A stretch of 64,000 bases of DNA, taken from contig JALKBU010000120.1 of the NCBI GenBank assembly GCA_023091735.1, positions 1 through 64,000 on the forward strand, written 5' to 3'. Shown piece after piece: positions 30,211-40,831 of the stretch. The notes below the pieces were generated by a model that saw only the letters and a list, made by a program, of their open reading frames with translations, was not told the DNA's origin and searched no databases. Source of the DNA: Trichomonas tenax (Eukaryota > Parabasalia > Trichomonadida > Trichomonadidae). Made by a program: the position numbers and the translations under genes. Position 1 is the first letter of the stretch; each line of letters opens with the position of its first letter.

Positions 30211-30842
30211 ATTGTCACGTACCGAAAGTTGTCACGAAAAAGTGATACAAATAGCGATATTATCTGACATGTAAAGTTGTCATAATCTCTGGTTTTTTGT
30301 GTCAAAATATTATTATTTTTGACATGTAAAGTCCTATAATCATTCAAATTATGTATTAGTTTTTATTTCAAAATCGCGTCTGACAGGAAGAACTGGGGAC
30401 TACATTGACACAGGTACCACACATATTAGCAGCTGAACTCACAGATCTTCCTTTCATACGCCATCATTAAAAAATCAAAGATTTCCACTTCAGAATACCT
30501 CTGAAGAGCAAAATTAAATGCTTGATTGGCACCAGTAGCCAAGGTGCTAGCAATTCAGTCCACAGTTCTTCCTTTCAGACTCGATTTTCGAAATAATCAG
30601 CGATTTACTTTACAGAATGCTTCTGAAAGGAAGAACTGTGGACCGGATTGCTAGCACCTTGGCCACCAGTGCCAACGAAGCACTTAATTTTTCTTTTCAA
30701 AGTAAATTTAAACAAATATAGGATATCATTCTTCCAATCATCATTTATAATCAAATGCCACGTAAATATTTATTTGTCAAATATTCATGTTTACATGTCA
30801 GATAATATCACTTTTTCATGACAACTTTCGGTACGCAACAAT
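30211..30842. mobile_element. Foldback MITE-like element, about 630 bp
   Basis: The left end (ATTGTCACGTACCGAAAG, then TTGTCACGAAAAAGTGAT) is inverted at the right end (ATCACTTTTTCATGACAA, then CTTTCGGTACGCAACAAT). The terminal inverted repeat covers about 55 bp and includes the inner ATTATCTGACATGTAAA; the left arm has a 12-base insertion. No clear target duplication was found, so the exact borders are uncertain. Inside is a second long inverted repeat (30500-30578 with 30623-30702). There is no coding frame. Confidence 0.75.
30500..30702. repeat. Long internal hairpin, arms about 79 bp, loop 44 nt
   Basis: The left arm includes AGCCAAGGTGCTAGCAATTC and TCCACAGTTCTTCCTTTCAG; the right arm is its near-perfect inverse (CTGAAAGGAAGAACTGTGGA, then GATTGCTAGCACCTTGGCC). 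About nine tenths of arm positions pair. A related shorter palindromic unit (GGAAGAACTGGGGAC against CACAGATCTTCC) lies at about 30385-30455. Confidence 0.85.
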
Positions 30843-30898
30843 TATTAATTATTAAACTACTTTTTTAATCTAGGTACTCCTCTCAATTTTTCAGGAGG

Positions 30899-31903
30899 TC
30901 CCCTTAAGAGTCTATGACAAAAGTGAACATCAAAAAGCGACAGGTGAACCTTAAAGTCACTTTTATGAATAAACTGTCACTTTTTGTGCGGCAAATTGTC
31001 ACTTTATAAAAAGTGTTATAAATATCTTTGTAGTCTAGCCAATACATCCAGGTTAATGTTGTTGACGAGCCACAACTCTATCATCAACGAGCATATACCT
31101 AATTGGTAATTGGTAAGAAAACAACGATATTTATATATGCTTAAATTGTTGCGAGAATGTCATTGGGCGAGGTTGGCCTGAGACTTCCAAAGCCCTCGAA
31201 TGGCCAAGCCAGGTCATATCAAAAACCCACTTATTGATTCAATTTTTAATACACATTACATTTTCACTTTTGATATTAAAAAAATTATTATTTTTTTTTC
31301 TATTTTTTATTTTTTCACAGATACCTTTTTCATTACAAGATTATTTTCATTTTATTACTTATTCTCATAATTATTAATATATCATTAAATTCATAATTAA
31401 TTATGAATCATGAATTAGATAATGTTTTCATGTTACTTTCATTTTATATATTGATTTATATTATTTAGATTCTCAAATCGATCCTTATATTCTTTGTAAA
31501 ATTCATTTTTAACTAAATTTTTATTTTTATCTTCAAATTATTCGCTTATAATTCATATTTATCGTGCAAGAAGGGATAATTTCGACCGAGTTTCTTGGTT
31601 TTCTAAGGTTAAAAGTGCAACAAAAAATTGCAATGAACAAAGAGAAATGGATGATGTGCTATCGTCAGGATGCTGATAGCACAAATAACATCCTTCACTA
31701 TAAGGCCACAACTACTCATAATGAAGTCTTCTTTGGCTTCCAACATTGAGTTCAATCCATTTCAACCTATTGACACTTTTCCATTTTTTCCCGCTCAAAC
31801 ACGTCACTTTCCTTTATTTTGACATTCTAACTTTACATGTCAAAAATAAGTTACATGTCAGAAAAGCACGTTGTTCTATTTTGTCCCAGTCCCGTCCCCT
31901 TAA
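30899..31903 (+). mobile_element. Complete non-autonomous DNA transposon (copy C) with 9-bp TSD
   Basis: The body at 30908-31894 (987 bp) is flanked by the perfect 9-bp repeat TCCCCTTAA (30899-30907 and 31895-31903). It is about nine tenths identical to copy B and in the same orientation, with small insertions such as a duplicated ATTGGTA and an AT-rich piece near 31375-31400. Ends start GAGTCTATGACAAAAGTG and finish TTTTGTCCCAGTCCCG. The left subterminal 130 bp holds several GTCACTTT units; the right 130 bp holds TTGACAC, CGTCACTTTCC, TTTACATGTCA and TTACATGTCAG. Confidence 0.9.
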
Positions 31904-31952
31904 TATTGTGAGGAACACGCCCGTAGAGTATATCTAGATATATAGGCATCTT

Positions 31953-32029
31953 CATTCATTTTATATATACAGAATGTAACAAAGAAAATGATAAAAAATG
32001 GCAGACATTTGTTAAAAAAAAACAAAAAG
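31953..32029. repeat. 75-bp dispersed direct repeat, right copy
   Basis: Partner of 29311-29384, in the same orientation. It lies about 300 bp upstream of the golgin gene, whereas the left copy lies upstream of the BspA pseudogene. Confidence 0.8.
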
Positions 32030-32232
32030 TGATATAAAAATGTGCATCAAAAATTTTCGGTTGTTAGCATTAGCATCGAACATCTCTCTTCCCTGATGAA
32101 GTTTTTTCGTTTATCCTGATTGAACAGCACTTTTTTGTGTCTGAAAATTTCTATAGTGGGACAAAAATTTTACCTCTCTGCATTTTGAACATCTTTATAA
32201 AGTTTTTAATACTGTACCAAATAAATCATTAT

Positions 32233-32342
32233 TTATGACATATAAATTGTGTTTACATGTCAGATATGCGAGAATTTGACGAATATTCGATGATTTTTGA
32301 CATACATTTTTATATGACATAAATATTGTTTATTTGTCAAAG
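32233..32342 (+). promoter_or_regulatory. TGACA/ACATGTCA-rich upstream region of the golgin gene
   Basis: TATGACATATAAA, TTTACATGTCAG, TTTGACGAAT, TTTTGACATACAT, TATGACATAAAT and TTTGTCAAAG lie in the last 110 bp before the ATG at 32343, six variants of the recurrent element. Confidence 0.5.
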
Positions 32343-35300
32343 ATGAATGAAGATGCCGCAGCATCGAAAGAAATGGACATAAACAAGGTTAAAGCGGCCC
32401 TTAAGAAATCCGTTGCAAAGAACAAGAAAATTCAGGAGGAATTCAAGAAATTAGCAGACAATCAAGCGATTTTACAAAATGCAGTGAATGAAAGACAACA
32501 AGCAATTCAAGATCTTATTGCAGCAAAGGTTGAGGTTGAGCATAAAAACCAGAAATATTTAACGAAATTGAATAAATTCGCTGAAGAATTTCAAGTTGCG
32601 AAAAAATTAATTTCAGAAAAAGAAGAGCACATAAAAGAAATAGAAAAAGCAAATTCTGACTTGATTTCCTCATTCACCACTGAAAGAAAAGCATCACAAA
32701 ACGTTGTAAATTTAGCCAAAAAAGAAATTCAGGCTCTCAGAGAGAAGCTGGAGCTCATTTCACCAGGAGAATCCGAAAACATTCCAGATCTTGTTACGGC
32801 AGCGCAAAGTAATCAAGAGTTTGCAAATCTAAATGACGGAAATATGTTAAAATCGACTTTGAACTCAGTTACATCAATGTTTGGAGATTTGATATCCAAC
32901 ACTATTCAAAATAAATCTCAAAGTGATATGGAAAACCTTAATAAATTAAGCGAGGAAAACAAAAAATTAAAGAACGAACTCGAAACAAAGAATAAGAGAA
33001 TAAACGATATGCTGACTCAATACAACAACAAAGTTGCAGAGCTTGAGGTGCAATATAAAGAAAAAGAAACGCGTTTGCAGCACTTATTCTTGGAACATAA
33101 ACAAAACTTTGAAAATCAGTATAACACAGCAAATTTAATAGACATCCAGACTGCTAACACTGACACAACGCAAATAGAAAAAAAAATTCGAAATGAATTG
33201 CAAAATGAATTTTCGTCGAGATTACAAAATGCGCTGAAAGAGCAGGAGTCAAGACTTCGATATGAATATCAATCCACGACGCAAATGGAAGGAAATCAAC
33301 AAAATGAGAAAAAGTTGAGAATTGAATTTGAAAATTCGTTAAAACAGCAAGAAACCAAACTTAGAAATGAAATAGAACAAGAAAAGTCAAAAGCAATAGA
33401 AAATGTACTTAAACAGCAAGAAATCAAACTCAGAAACGAATTCGAAGCAGAAAAGTTAAAACAAATCGAAAATTCTCTTAAACAACATGAAAACAAACTA
33501 AGAGCTGAATTTGAGGCATCTAAAGCACAATACGTAAATCAGATAGAAAGTAGAATGAAGTCCGAACTTGAAGCCTCAAAATCTCAAATCACAAAACAAA
33601 TGAAAATTAAAATGAAAGCTGAAATTGAAGCGCAAAAAGTTAAAATGCAAAATGAACTTAATGAGAAACAGAAACAAATAGAAATGGCTGTAATCAGCAG
33701 CCAAAATGACTCCAATCAACTGATAGAAAAACAGCTGAAAGATATTGAAGCCAAAAGAAATCAGTTGAAAGAAGAACAAAATAATTTCGATAAAAAATTG
33801 CACGAATTTGAAACTAATAAGAATAAATTCATAGCTGACTATCAAGAAGCTCAGAAACAGCTTAATAGTAAACAGAAAGAATTTGAAGCATTCGTTCAAG
33901 CCAAAACAAAAGAAGTAAATCAAGCAATTGAAGAAAATAAGAAGAAATCTGAAGAGACAGAAAAGCTCAAATTAGAACTCAATGAGAAATATAATTCTCT
34001 TCAAACTTGCGAAAATGATATAAATAATAGGATTCGAGCCTTCGATGGAACTCAAACACAAGTTTCAACACTTCAAAAGCAGTTAGAAACAGTCCAAAAT
34101 GAAATGGAAATTAAAAACAAGGAAATCGAAACTTCAAGAATGGAATTGCAAAAATCACAAGAAGAAATTAATGCAGTAAAGGAAAAATTACAAAAGGAAA
34201 AAGAAGAACTTGAGATACAAAAGTCAAATTTCCAACAAGAAAAGGAAAACTTGGAGTTAGAAAAGAATGAAGTTCTCAACGAAAAGAATCAAATATCAGA
34301 GAAAAAGAAACAACTAACTAAAGTTCAAAAGAAGCAAACTGCAGATAAAGAATTCATTGATAAATCAAACGCTGATATAAAAAAGAAAACTGCTGAATTA
34401 ACTCAACAGCAAAACTCTTTAAACGAGTTCATGGAGAAGCTCAAAAACGACAGAGCCGAAGTTGATCAATTAATTATCCAATATAAAACTGATTCTGTTG
34501 AACTTGAGCGTACTAAATCAGAGTATTTCGATAAATCTTCCAAACTCAGAGCTCTTGAAGCATCATTGGCCGAAAGAGAAACACAACTCAAGGCACAAAA
34601 AGAACTTTTCATGTCAGAAAACGGAACAATGGAAGACAAAATTGCTGAGATAGATAAATATAAGAGGATTAATATGGAGAAGGATCAGATGATTTCTCAG
34701 TTCCAAGCATATATCATTGATCTCGAGGAAGAATCGAAGAAGAACAAAGCTGCAATCAGCGAATTAACATCTAGGACAAATCAATTCAATGAAACAAACA
34801 CGAAACTTGGCAATGAAACTAAACAACAAAAAGAACAAATAGAGCAACTAACCAAAGAGAATTCTTCACTTAAAGAATCCTTGCAGAATCTCACAGAAGA
34901 GAATGAAAAAATGAAAAATGATATTGATGAAAAATCAACAAAAATTGCAAATCATGTTGCTGAGATTGCAAAATTGGCTGATAGCGTTACTTCTCTTCAA
35001 GCAGAATCTAAATCTTTATCTGAGAGTCTATCAGACACAAAGAAGAACTTAACTGAGACATCAGAAAAACTTGAAACAACATCGCAACAGTTAAATGAAA
35101 CACAAACAAATTTCGAACAAAATTCAAAAGAACTCGCAGAGAAATCAGAAAATCTACAGAAAACAATAGCAAACTTGAATAGTGCTGAGAGCGATATTAA
35201 CACTTTAAACAAGATAAATCGTGAAATAACTGATAAGCTCGCGATTCAGACATCACTAAATGCTCAACTCGAAAAAGAACTCAAAGAAAGAGTAGAAAAG

Positions 35301-35666
35301 AAAGACCCTTCGTTTGAAGAAATTAAGCGAAGAATTGAAATTCTTGAGCGAGAAAATCATCGCTTAGCGAGTAGACTAAGAGATGAAACACCGCGCAAGC
35401 CCGAAAAGAAACGAGAAATACAACATGCACCTGTTCAAAAGGTTGTAATGACTCCTGATCCTGTTAAGAAAGCTTCAAGTGAAGAAGTTCTATCGCATAA
35501 TTACATGAAGAAGATGCTGCTCCAATTCTTTTTGACTGGAGATAAAGACAGAGAATCGATGATTCCTATAATCCTCAAGTTAGTCGGTTGCGATGATATT
35601 CAAGTTCTCTGTGCCAAAAGAAAATGGTCTGAAACACATTCTATTATGAGCAAAAGTTGGTTTTAA
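32343..35666 (+). CDS. Golgin with C-terminal GRIP domain
   Basis: A 1107-residue protein from the ATG at 32343. Residues about 10-1010 are nearly continuous coiled coil, rich in Lys, Glu, Gln and Asn. The C-terminal 60 residues form a GRIP domain: SSEEVLSHNYMKKMLLQFFL, then ESMIPIILKLVGCDDIQVL. The key Tyr is at about 1054, followed by the hydrophobic helix that binds Arl1-GTP. GRIP golgins sit on the trans-Golgi and capture incoming vesicles. A basic patch (PRKPEKKREIQ) precedes the domain. The protein appears complete. The upstream region holds several TGACA elements. Confidence 0.85.
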   Translation: MNEDAAASKEMDINKVKAALKKSVAKNKKIQEEFKKLADNQAILQNAVNERQQAIQDLIAAKVEVEHKNQKYLTKLNKFAEEFQVAKKLISEKEEHIKEIEKANSDLISSFTTERKASQNVVNLAKKEIQALREKLELISPGESENIPDLVTAAQSNQEFANLNDGNMLKSTLNSVTSMFGDLISNTIQNKSQSDMENLNKLSEENKKLKNELETKNKRINDMLTQYNNKVAELEVQYKEKETRLQHLFLEHKQNFENQYNTANLIDIQTANTDTTQIEKKIRNELQNEFSSRLQNALKEQESRLRYEYQSTTQMEGNQQNEKKLRIEFENSLKQQETKLRNEIEQEKSKAIENVLKQQEIKLRNEFEAEKLKQIENSLKQHENKLRAEFEASKAQYVNQIESRMKSELEASKSQITKQMKIKMKAEIEAQKVKMQNELNEKQKQIEMAVISSQNDSNQLIEKQLKDIEAKRNQLKEEQNNFDKKLHEFETNKNKFIADYQEAQKQLNSKQKEFEAFVQAKTKEVNQAIEENKKKSEETEKLKLELNEKYNSLQTCENDINNRIRAFDGTQTQVSTLQKQLETVQNEMEIKNKEIETSRMELQKSQEEINAVKEKLQKEKEELEIQKSNFQQEKENLELEKNEVLNEKNQISEKKKQLTKVQKKQTADKEFIDKSNADIKKKTAELTQQQNSLNEFMEKLKNDRAEVDQLIIQYKTDSVELERTKSEYFDKSSKLRALEASLAERETQLKAQKELFMSENGTMEDKIAEIDKYKRINMEKDQMISQFQAYIIDLEEESKKNKAAISELTSRTNQFNETNTKLGNETKQQKEQIEQLTKENSSLKESLQNLTEENEKMKNDIDEKSTKIANHVAEIAKLADSVTSLQAESKSLSESLSDTKKNLTETSEKLETTSQQLNETQTNFEQNSKELAEKSENLQKTIANLNSAESDINTLNKINREITDKLAIQTSLNAQLEKELKERVEKKDPSFEEIKRRIEILERENHRLASRLRDETPRKPEKKREIQHAPVQKVVMTPDPVKKASSEEVLSHNYMKKMLLQFFLTGDKDRESMIPIILKLVGCDDIQVLCAKRKWSETHSIMSKSWF

Positions 35667-35964
35667 TTTTCATTAATTTTTGTTTTAAAATAAAAACTAT
35701 CGAATGATTGTATGAAAAACTATCGCTATCTAAAAGAACAGCTTCAACATTTTGATACTGAAAAAAATATTTTATCATAATCTATTCAAATACGATTAAT
35801 TTTATTCTTTTATAAAGCTATAGCTGTGATGTGTAATGACATTCTTTGATATTATAAATATATTTTAAAATAATATATCAAATCAAAAAAGTTTAAAAGG
35901 AAAAAAACTGGGCTTGGCGATAACGATCGGCTACGGTGGTCTCCAAGTCAATCAAACAATGAAG

Positions 35965-36555
35965 TTAAATTCCGAAATGCGAATTACTTCCTCCATTTTC
36001 AATCACACTCGGTGTTTGACTGGCGATGTTGGACAAAAGGCCATCCAACGGTGTTTCAGAAACAGCTGCCGATTTCAAAATGTTATCTTCGATCATTTCT
36101 GCTTTAGTTTTAAATTTCGGTTGACTATTGTCTGCTTGCTCATTAAAAATCGAATTATTATCATTTTCGTTATTTTTGTTTTTGTGGTGTGAATCGGTTA
36201 AATTTGTGTTGTTTTCTGCCCCGTTATACGTGAATTCCTCAGATCTGGAGCTGACTATATCCTCCTCCTCGGATAAGAAGTCCTCTCTGAACAAAATCGC
36301 GCCCTTTGGGATTGGATCGATGTGGAAAATTTTGTAACGAATCGCCTGAACGATCGGAGGGTGCACGAAGCTCCGGCAAATCATATGGCGTATGTCTATC
36401 GATACAATCACCAAAACGACCCCAACGAAGAGAGATATAGCGCCTGCAATTCCACAGCTTAAAAGGCGCTTCGTCTTCAGCATCCTTGCGGTCTGGAAGG
36501 GCGCGAGGTCATGGGATTCTACATGGAGCCTTCGACCTCTAAAAGGGCTCCTCAT
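35965..36555 (-). CDS. Single-pass membrane protein of unknown function
   Basis: A 196-residue protein from the ATG at 36555. A basic N-terminus of about 35 residues (RSPFRGRRLHVESHD) is followed by one membrane helix at about 36-57 (AGAISLFVGVVLVIVSIDI). A polar Asn/Asp/Ser-rich region of about 135 residues follows, with several N-glycosylation sites, suggesting type II topology. The sequence is more GC-rich than its surroundings, and antisense frames overlap, but the membrane-helix pattern favours this strand. No family is recognised. Confidence 0.6.
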   Translation of the reverse strand: MRSPFRGRRLHVESHDLAPFQTARMLKTKRLLSCGIAGAISLFVGVVLVIVSIDIRHMICRSFVHPPIVQAIRYKIFHIDPIPKGAILFREDFLSEEEDIVSSRSEEFTYNGAENNTNLTDSHHKNKNNENDNNSIFNEQADNSQPKFKTKAEMIEDNILKSAAVSETPLDGLLSNIASQTPSVIENGGSNSHFGI

Positions 36556-36599
36556 GAAAAACAAAACACAAATTTTTCTAGAAAAGTGCTAAAATTTTG

Positions 36600-36780
36600 A
36601 ACGTTTTTCATTTCTGGGTCCATCGAAATTATAAAGGGGATGTTTATATAAAATAAAGGGGGTATTATTGATATTATAGAGTGTTTCAGGATATAAAAGG
36701 GATCTCAATATTTTAGGATTATGAAAAATAAAAGGGGGTTTGATATTTTGAAAAATAAAAAAGGGGTAACAATACATAAT
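36600..36780. repeat. Degenerate AT-rich repeat with periodic G runs
   Basis: Runs of three to five G follow A-rich text five times (ATAAAGGGG, ATAAAGGGGG, ATAAAAGGG, ATAAAAGGGGG, AAAAAAGGGG), with GATATTTT-like text between. This suggests an old tandem array with units of about 35-45 bp. It lies directly upstream of the minus-strand single-TM gene. Confidence 0.5.
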
Positions 36781-37310
36781 TTCGATTTTCTAAGGAATGA
36801 TAGAGTTGATTTGAAATGAAAGAGATATATATGGGAGTGGATTCGATATGAGATTTAGAAAATTTGATATGATCAGATTCTATAGCATATTTGAAGATAA
36901 ATAGTCAAAACTTAGTTATATATTTCAAGGTTTGGCATGTATAAAGATATTTCAAGGCAAGAAGAATACATATCATGTAGATGCATTAAGATTCATGTAT
37001 ATTGGCTTCTTTATTTTGTGTTTTTGATAAGTTTGAAAAATATGATTAAGATTATCATAAGTAAAAAAGTGAAATAGTCATACTTCGCCAACCATGATTT
37101 TTCGATCCCAGTATGCTGTTTTTCCATATTTGAGTGAGAATTTTGCAAATTAAAAATTATAATTAGAATCTCCATAGGATATTCATTCTATATCACGTTT
37201 CAAAGTTGAAAAACAATAATGATGTTAATTAATAAAACCTTATTTCTCTTATTTTATATAATAAAGCTAGAAAAGAAATTAATATATAAAAAAGTTTAAT
37301 ATATACGAAT
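36781..37310. other. AT-rich spacer
   Basis: No gene or repeat is recognised between the single-TM gene's upstream region and the 3' end of the next gene. Confidence 0.45.
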
Positions 37311-39440
37311 TTACCGCTTTCCTCTAAGGGCTGCAGCTACATGTATTTCCTCAATTTGCTTAGCTTTAAGTGTATTTTCATTGATAAGATCAATATCTGG
37401 TGTTGAACGCTTGAGGTCTTCCAATTCTCTCTTGATGGAACGCTTCTTATCGCGCAACATATCAACTTCCATCTGCAACTGGTCGATAAACGTGGTAGAA
37501 TCATTGCAACGCTGAATTAACAAAGCCTGAACTTGCTCGGATTCAGCAAGTTTAGCTTTAAGTTCGCTAATTTGCTTTTCTAATTCTTCGTTTTGCTGAG
37601 GCTTTGATTCATCCACTTGTTCGAACTTAACAGAATCATTCATAATATCCTCGCCGGCATTTTCCTGGCGCTTTGTTTCTATTTCATCCTTCAGCCTTTG
37701 GAATGTCTTTTCTGCTTCAAATGATGGATTGACAACAACTTCTTGTTCATCGTTATTCTTAAGGAGATCTTGTTCTTCGCCGAACTCGTCGTTATCATCG
37801 AAATCATCATTGTTGTCATCCGCTTTTTCGTTCTTTATCTGCTCATTGAGAAGCTGCTGACCATCTTTGAACTTATTAAATGACATTTCGAGTTGATCTT
37901 CGAGCCTCTTCACGCGCTCTTTGAGTCCTTCGCATTTATCCTTCCAGTATGCAGCGTCGTTATCGATGTCAACGAAATCGTCGTCGAAGTCTTTATTCTC
38001 TTCGACTGGAACTTCTGCTTCTTCGAGGACAGTATCATCCTGGACTGGTGTCTTGTCTGATAATTCAATAACTTTGATTTCAAGGTCCTGTGTCTTTCTT
38101 GTCAAATCATGAATTTGTTGGTCGCGATTTTCGAGTTCTTTTCTTAATTCTTTGATTTGTTTTTCTTTTTCTGTGATTTGATTTGTTTTCTCTTCGAGTT
38201 CTTTCGTGTTGTTTTGTGGCTTTGCATTTCCTTTGAGTTCTTGTTGATGTGTGTTAAGGATCTTAAGCAATTGATCATCGTCTTCCTTCTTTTCGTCTGT
38301 GTTTTCGAGTTTAGCTCTTAACTCGTTATTCTCTATCTGAAGGAGTTCGATCTGCTGGAATAATGGCATTGGATCGATCTGCTTAGGTACAGGAGGAACT
38401 GGCGTGTTCTGGAGCTCTGTGATTTTCTTTTCGAGCTCTTCTTTCGCCTTTAAAGCGTCCTGCAAATCTTTTTTAAGTACTGTTAATTTTTCATTTTCTG
38501 TTTCAAGTTCTTCAACTCTTTTGTTGAGTTTGCCGCAAACTGACTGAATTCCAGCCAATTCATCGATCATTGCTTTGATGTTTTCTGTTGATGTCCTTTC
38601 TCTTTCGAAATCTTGTAATTTGCGTTTAAGCGTTAAATTTTCTGCCCTTGTTTTCTCGAGCCGCTGAAGAGCGATTTCCATATCCTCTCTTTCCTGCTGG
38701 ATTCTCTTTTCTTGAAGTTTCTTCTGCTCAATTTCAAGCTGTTTGAGAGCTTCTGCGCTATCATCGTCTTCTCTGATTCCATTGTTTGTTTCGTCGTCAT
38801 CTTTGTCCAATTCAACATCAGGTTCTTCATTATCTGAGTGAACAGCTTTTATGTCTTCCTCTTTTTGAGGGGACAATTTTCTGATCATATTATTCTTCTC
38901 TGTGATCTTCTCTTCGGCTTCTTTCAGCTGTAACTCCGTTGTATTGAGTTTTGTATGAAGTTTTGAGATTGTTCGCTTTTGAACTTCGATTTCAGCCATA
39001 AGAGTTGGGATTTTGTCGTTGTTCTTCAGGGAAACAACCTCATCGATGAGAGTTTGCTTTTCAACAGATAATTTGTCGATTTTCGCCTTTAAAACGGAAA
39101 TGTTCTCTGGATTGTTTGTTTTTGCTGTTTTTTCGTTATTGGGAATATTATTTTCGCGTAATTCAGCATTTTCGAATACTAATTCTTGATTCTTTTCCAT
39201 TAACATTCGATTTTCGAGCTGTAACTTCTGAAATACTTCGCTGTTCTCTATTGACGGCGCCTGCTTATCTGTGATTGGTTCTTTGATTTCGCGAGATTTG
39301 ATTTCACTCTTTTTTTCAGTCTGCGCGTTGTTTATGTCGCCATTCTTGTTGAGGCGCTTCTCCAGGCCGTCGATCTTCGAGCGGAGGGACTGAAGACGCG
39401 CTAAGTGCCCTTTTCGCGCTTTTTGTGGGCTTTCACTCAT
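37311..39440 (-). CDS. Large acidic coiled-coil protein (709 aa)
   Basis: The ATG at 39440 is preceded by GAAGTGACAAAA. Almost the whole length is coiled coil with heptads, interrupted by acidic disordered parts at about 200-225 (VELDKDDDETNNGIREDDDS), 470-500 (VPVEENKDFDDDFVDIDND) and 540-570. The basic N-terminus (SPQKARKGHLARLQSLRSKI) and C-terminus (AAALRGKR) may be contact sites. No GRIP or other terminal domain is seen. A cytoskeletal or basal-body scaffold is plausible but unproven. Confidence 0.85.
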   Translation of the reverse strand: MSESPQKARKGHLARLQSLRSKIDGLEKRLNKNGDINNAQTEKKSEIKSREIKEPITDKQAPSIENSEVFQKLQLENRMLMEKNQELVFENAELRENNIPNNEKTAKTNNPENISVLKAKIDKLSVEKQTLIDEVVSLKNNDKIPTLMAEIEVQKRTISKLHTKLNTTELQLKEAEEKITEKNNMIRKLSPQKEEDIKAVHSDNEEPDVELDKDDDETNNGIREDDDSAEALKQLEIEQKKLQEKRIQQEREDMEIALQRLEKTRAENLTLKRKLQDFERERTSTENIKAMIDELAGIQSVCGKLNKRVEELETENEKLTVLKKDLQDALKAKEELEKKITELQNTPVPPVPKQIDPMPLFQQIELLQIENNELRAKLENTDEKKEDDDQLLKILNTHQQELKGNAKPQNNTKELEEKTNQITEKEKQIKELRKELENRDQQIHDLTRKTQDLEIKVIELSDKTPVQDDTVLEEAEVPVEENKDFDDDFVDIDNDAAYWKDKCEGLKERVKRLEDQLEMSFNKFKDGQQLLNEQIKNEKADDNNDDFDDNDEFGEEQDLLKNNDEQEVVVNPSFEAEKTFQRLKDEIETKRQENAGEDIMNDSVKFEQVDESKPQQNEELEKQISELKAKLAESEQVQALLIQRCNDSTTFIDQLQMEVDMLRDKKRSIKRELEDLKRSTPDIDLINENTLKAKQIEEIHVAAALRGKR

Positions 39441-40831
39441 TTTTGTCACTTCTTCGTTATGAGAATTAAATCGGCCAAATCTTGTACCGCTGTGATGCTT
39501 TCTCTGTTTTTCTATCGAATCTGGAATAGAAACTTGGGTTATCGCTTAATGAATAAGATTTTTTATCAATTTTCATTTACATATATCAACTTATCATCGA
39601 TGGTACGTGTTACATAGACGATTTTATGAATCTGTGCAAGTTGCATTTTGCTTAATATCATTAATTCAAAAATATGAAAAAAACGTTAAACAACAGCAAT
39701 TGTATTATAAATTGAATATGTGAGTAATCAATGAAGGTCCTTGGAAAGATGCATCAGATTCAAATGAATAATACGAACATTTAATATAAACGAAAGTATC
39801 AGAAAAAGATGTCTCTCGGTAGCTTTAATTTAAACAACATTTCACCATTGATCTATTCGCAATCTGATCTGCTGCTATTCAAAATTGTATGAAAAATTAT
39901 TTCACCGATTAAAGATTTATGGAGCCGATTGTCTATGTCAAAAAAATTTTGCGCTCAGGACAGATGGAGTCACAACTCCCATTGTCATTCGAACTGTCTT
40001 ATGTCCTTGAAACGGCATGGACAATTCGATATCTGGCCATAATGTTTTGTTATTTCAATCAGGAAATTGATTGTCATAACCTAGATATAAATCGTATTTG
40101 AAGAAATAAATGCAGAATGCAAGAAATAGTTTTTGCTTTTATATCACTCATTGTATGCACTCAAGCACAATGCAGTTATATTTAGCTTCATAATTACGAA
40201 GTAATTCAAATTAAATTCCTTTATTCGATGAATTTATCAGTTTAAATCCAATGAAACCCATTCCATTAAGATGAGAATGGGTTTTACGTCATTTGCAGTA
40301 CGATATATATCCAAAAATCTTTACTCGACCAAATTTACGATATTTTTTGCATTAGAGTGCTAAATTTGATATAGCTTATGCCTGCATTGATGAATGTATC
40401 ATTTCTTACGGCGCATATGCATAATTTACATACATTTTAAAATATTTGTGGTTATAAGCAACAACAATACGTAATTGCGTTTTGGTTGTTAATGCTTAAC
40501 TATTGCTACATCTGAAGTTCAAAGATCTTAATAAAAGTATTCGGAATAATTTATTTATTCATTTGGATAAAGTTCTATTTCAGTTGATATTTAGGATTGT
40601 GTGCCTAGCTATAATTATTTTTAACACATTATTTATTTTATCGAAGCTTGATCTATTTATGCTTATAAATTCTATTATTAAAAAAAGCAAAAATTTAATA
40701 AATAATAAGTATAAAATGATAAGGTGTTGAATTCCTTGAGTTATTATTCAATACGTGGGGGCAAAGTGAAGAACGGGAAATCTTGAATTCACATTGAATT
40801 GCAAACGAATAATGTCCGAACGATTAATCAA
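39441..40831. other. AT-rich gap with a small hairpin
   Basis: No convincing gene. A perfect 10-bp stem, AAACCCATTC at 40254-40263 with GAATGGGTTT at 40275-40284, lies in otherwise plain AT-rich sequence. Short open frames at 39919-40101 and 40503-40730 are not protein-like. Confidence 0.45.
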
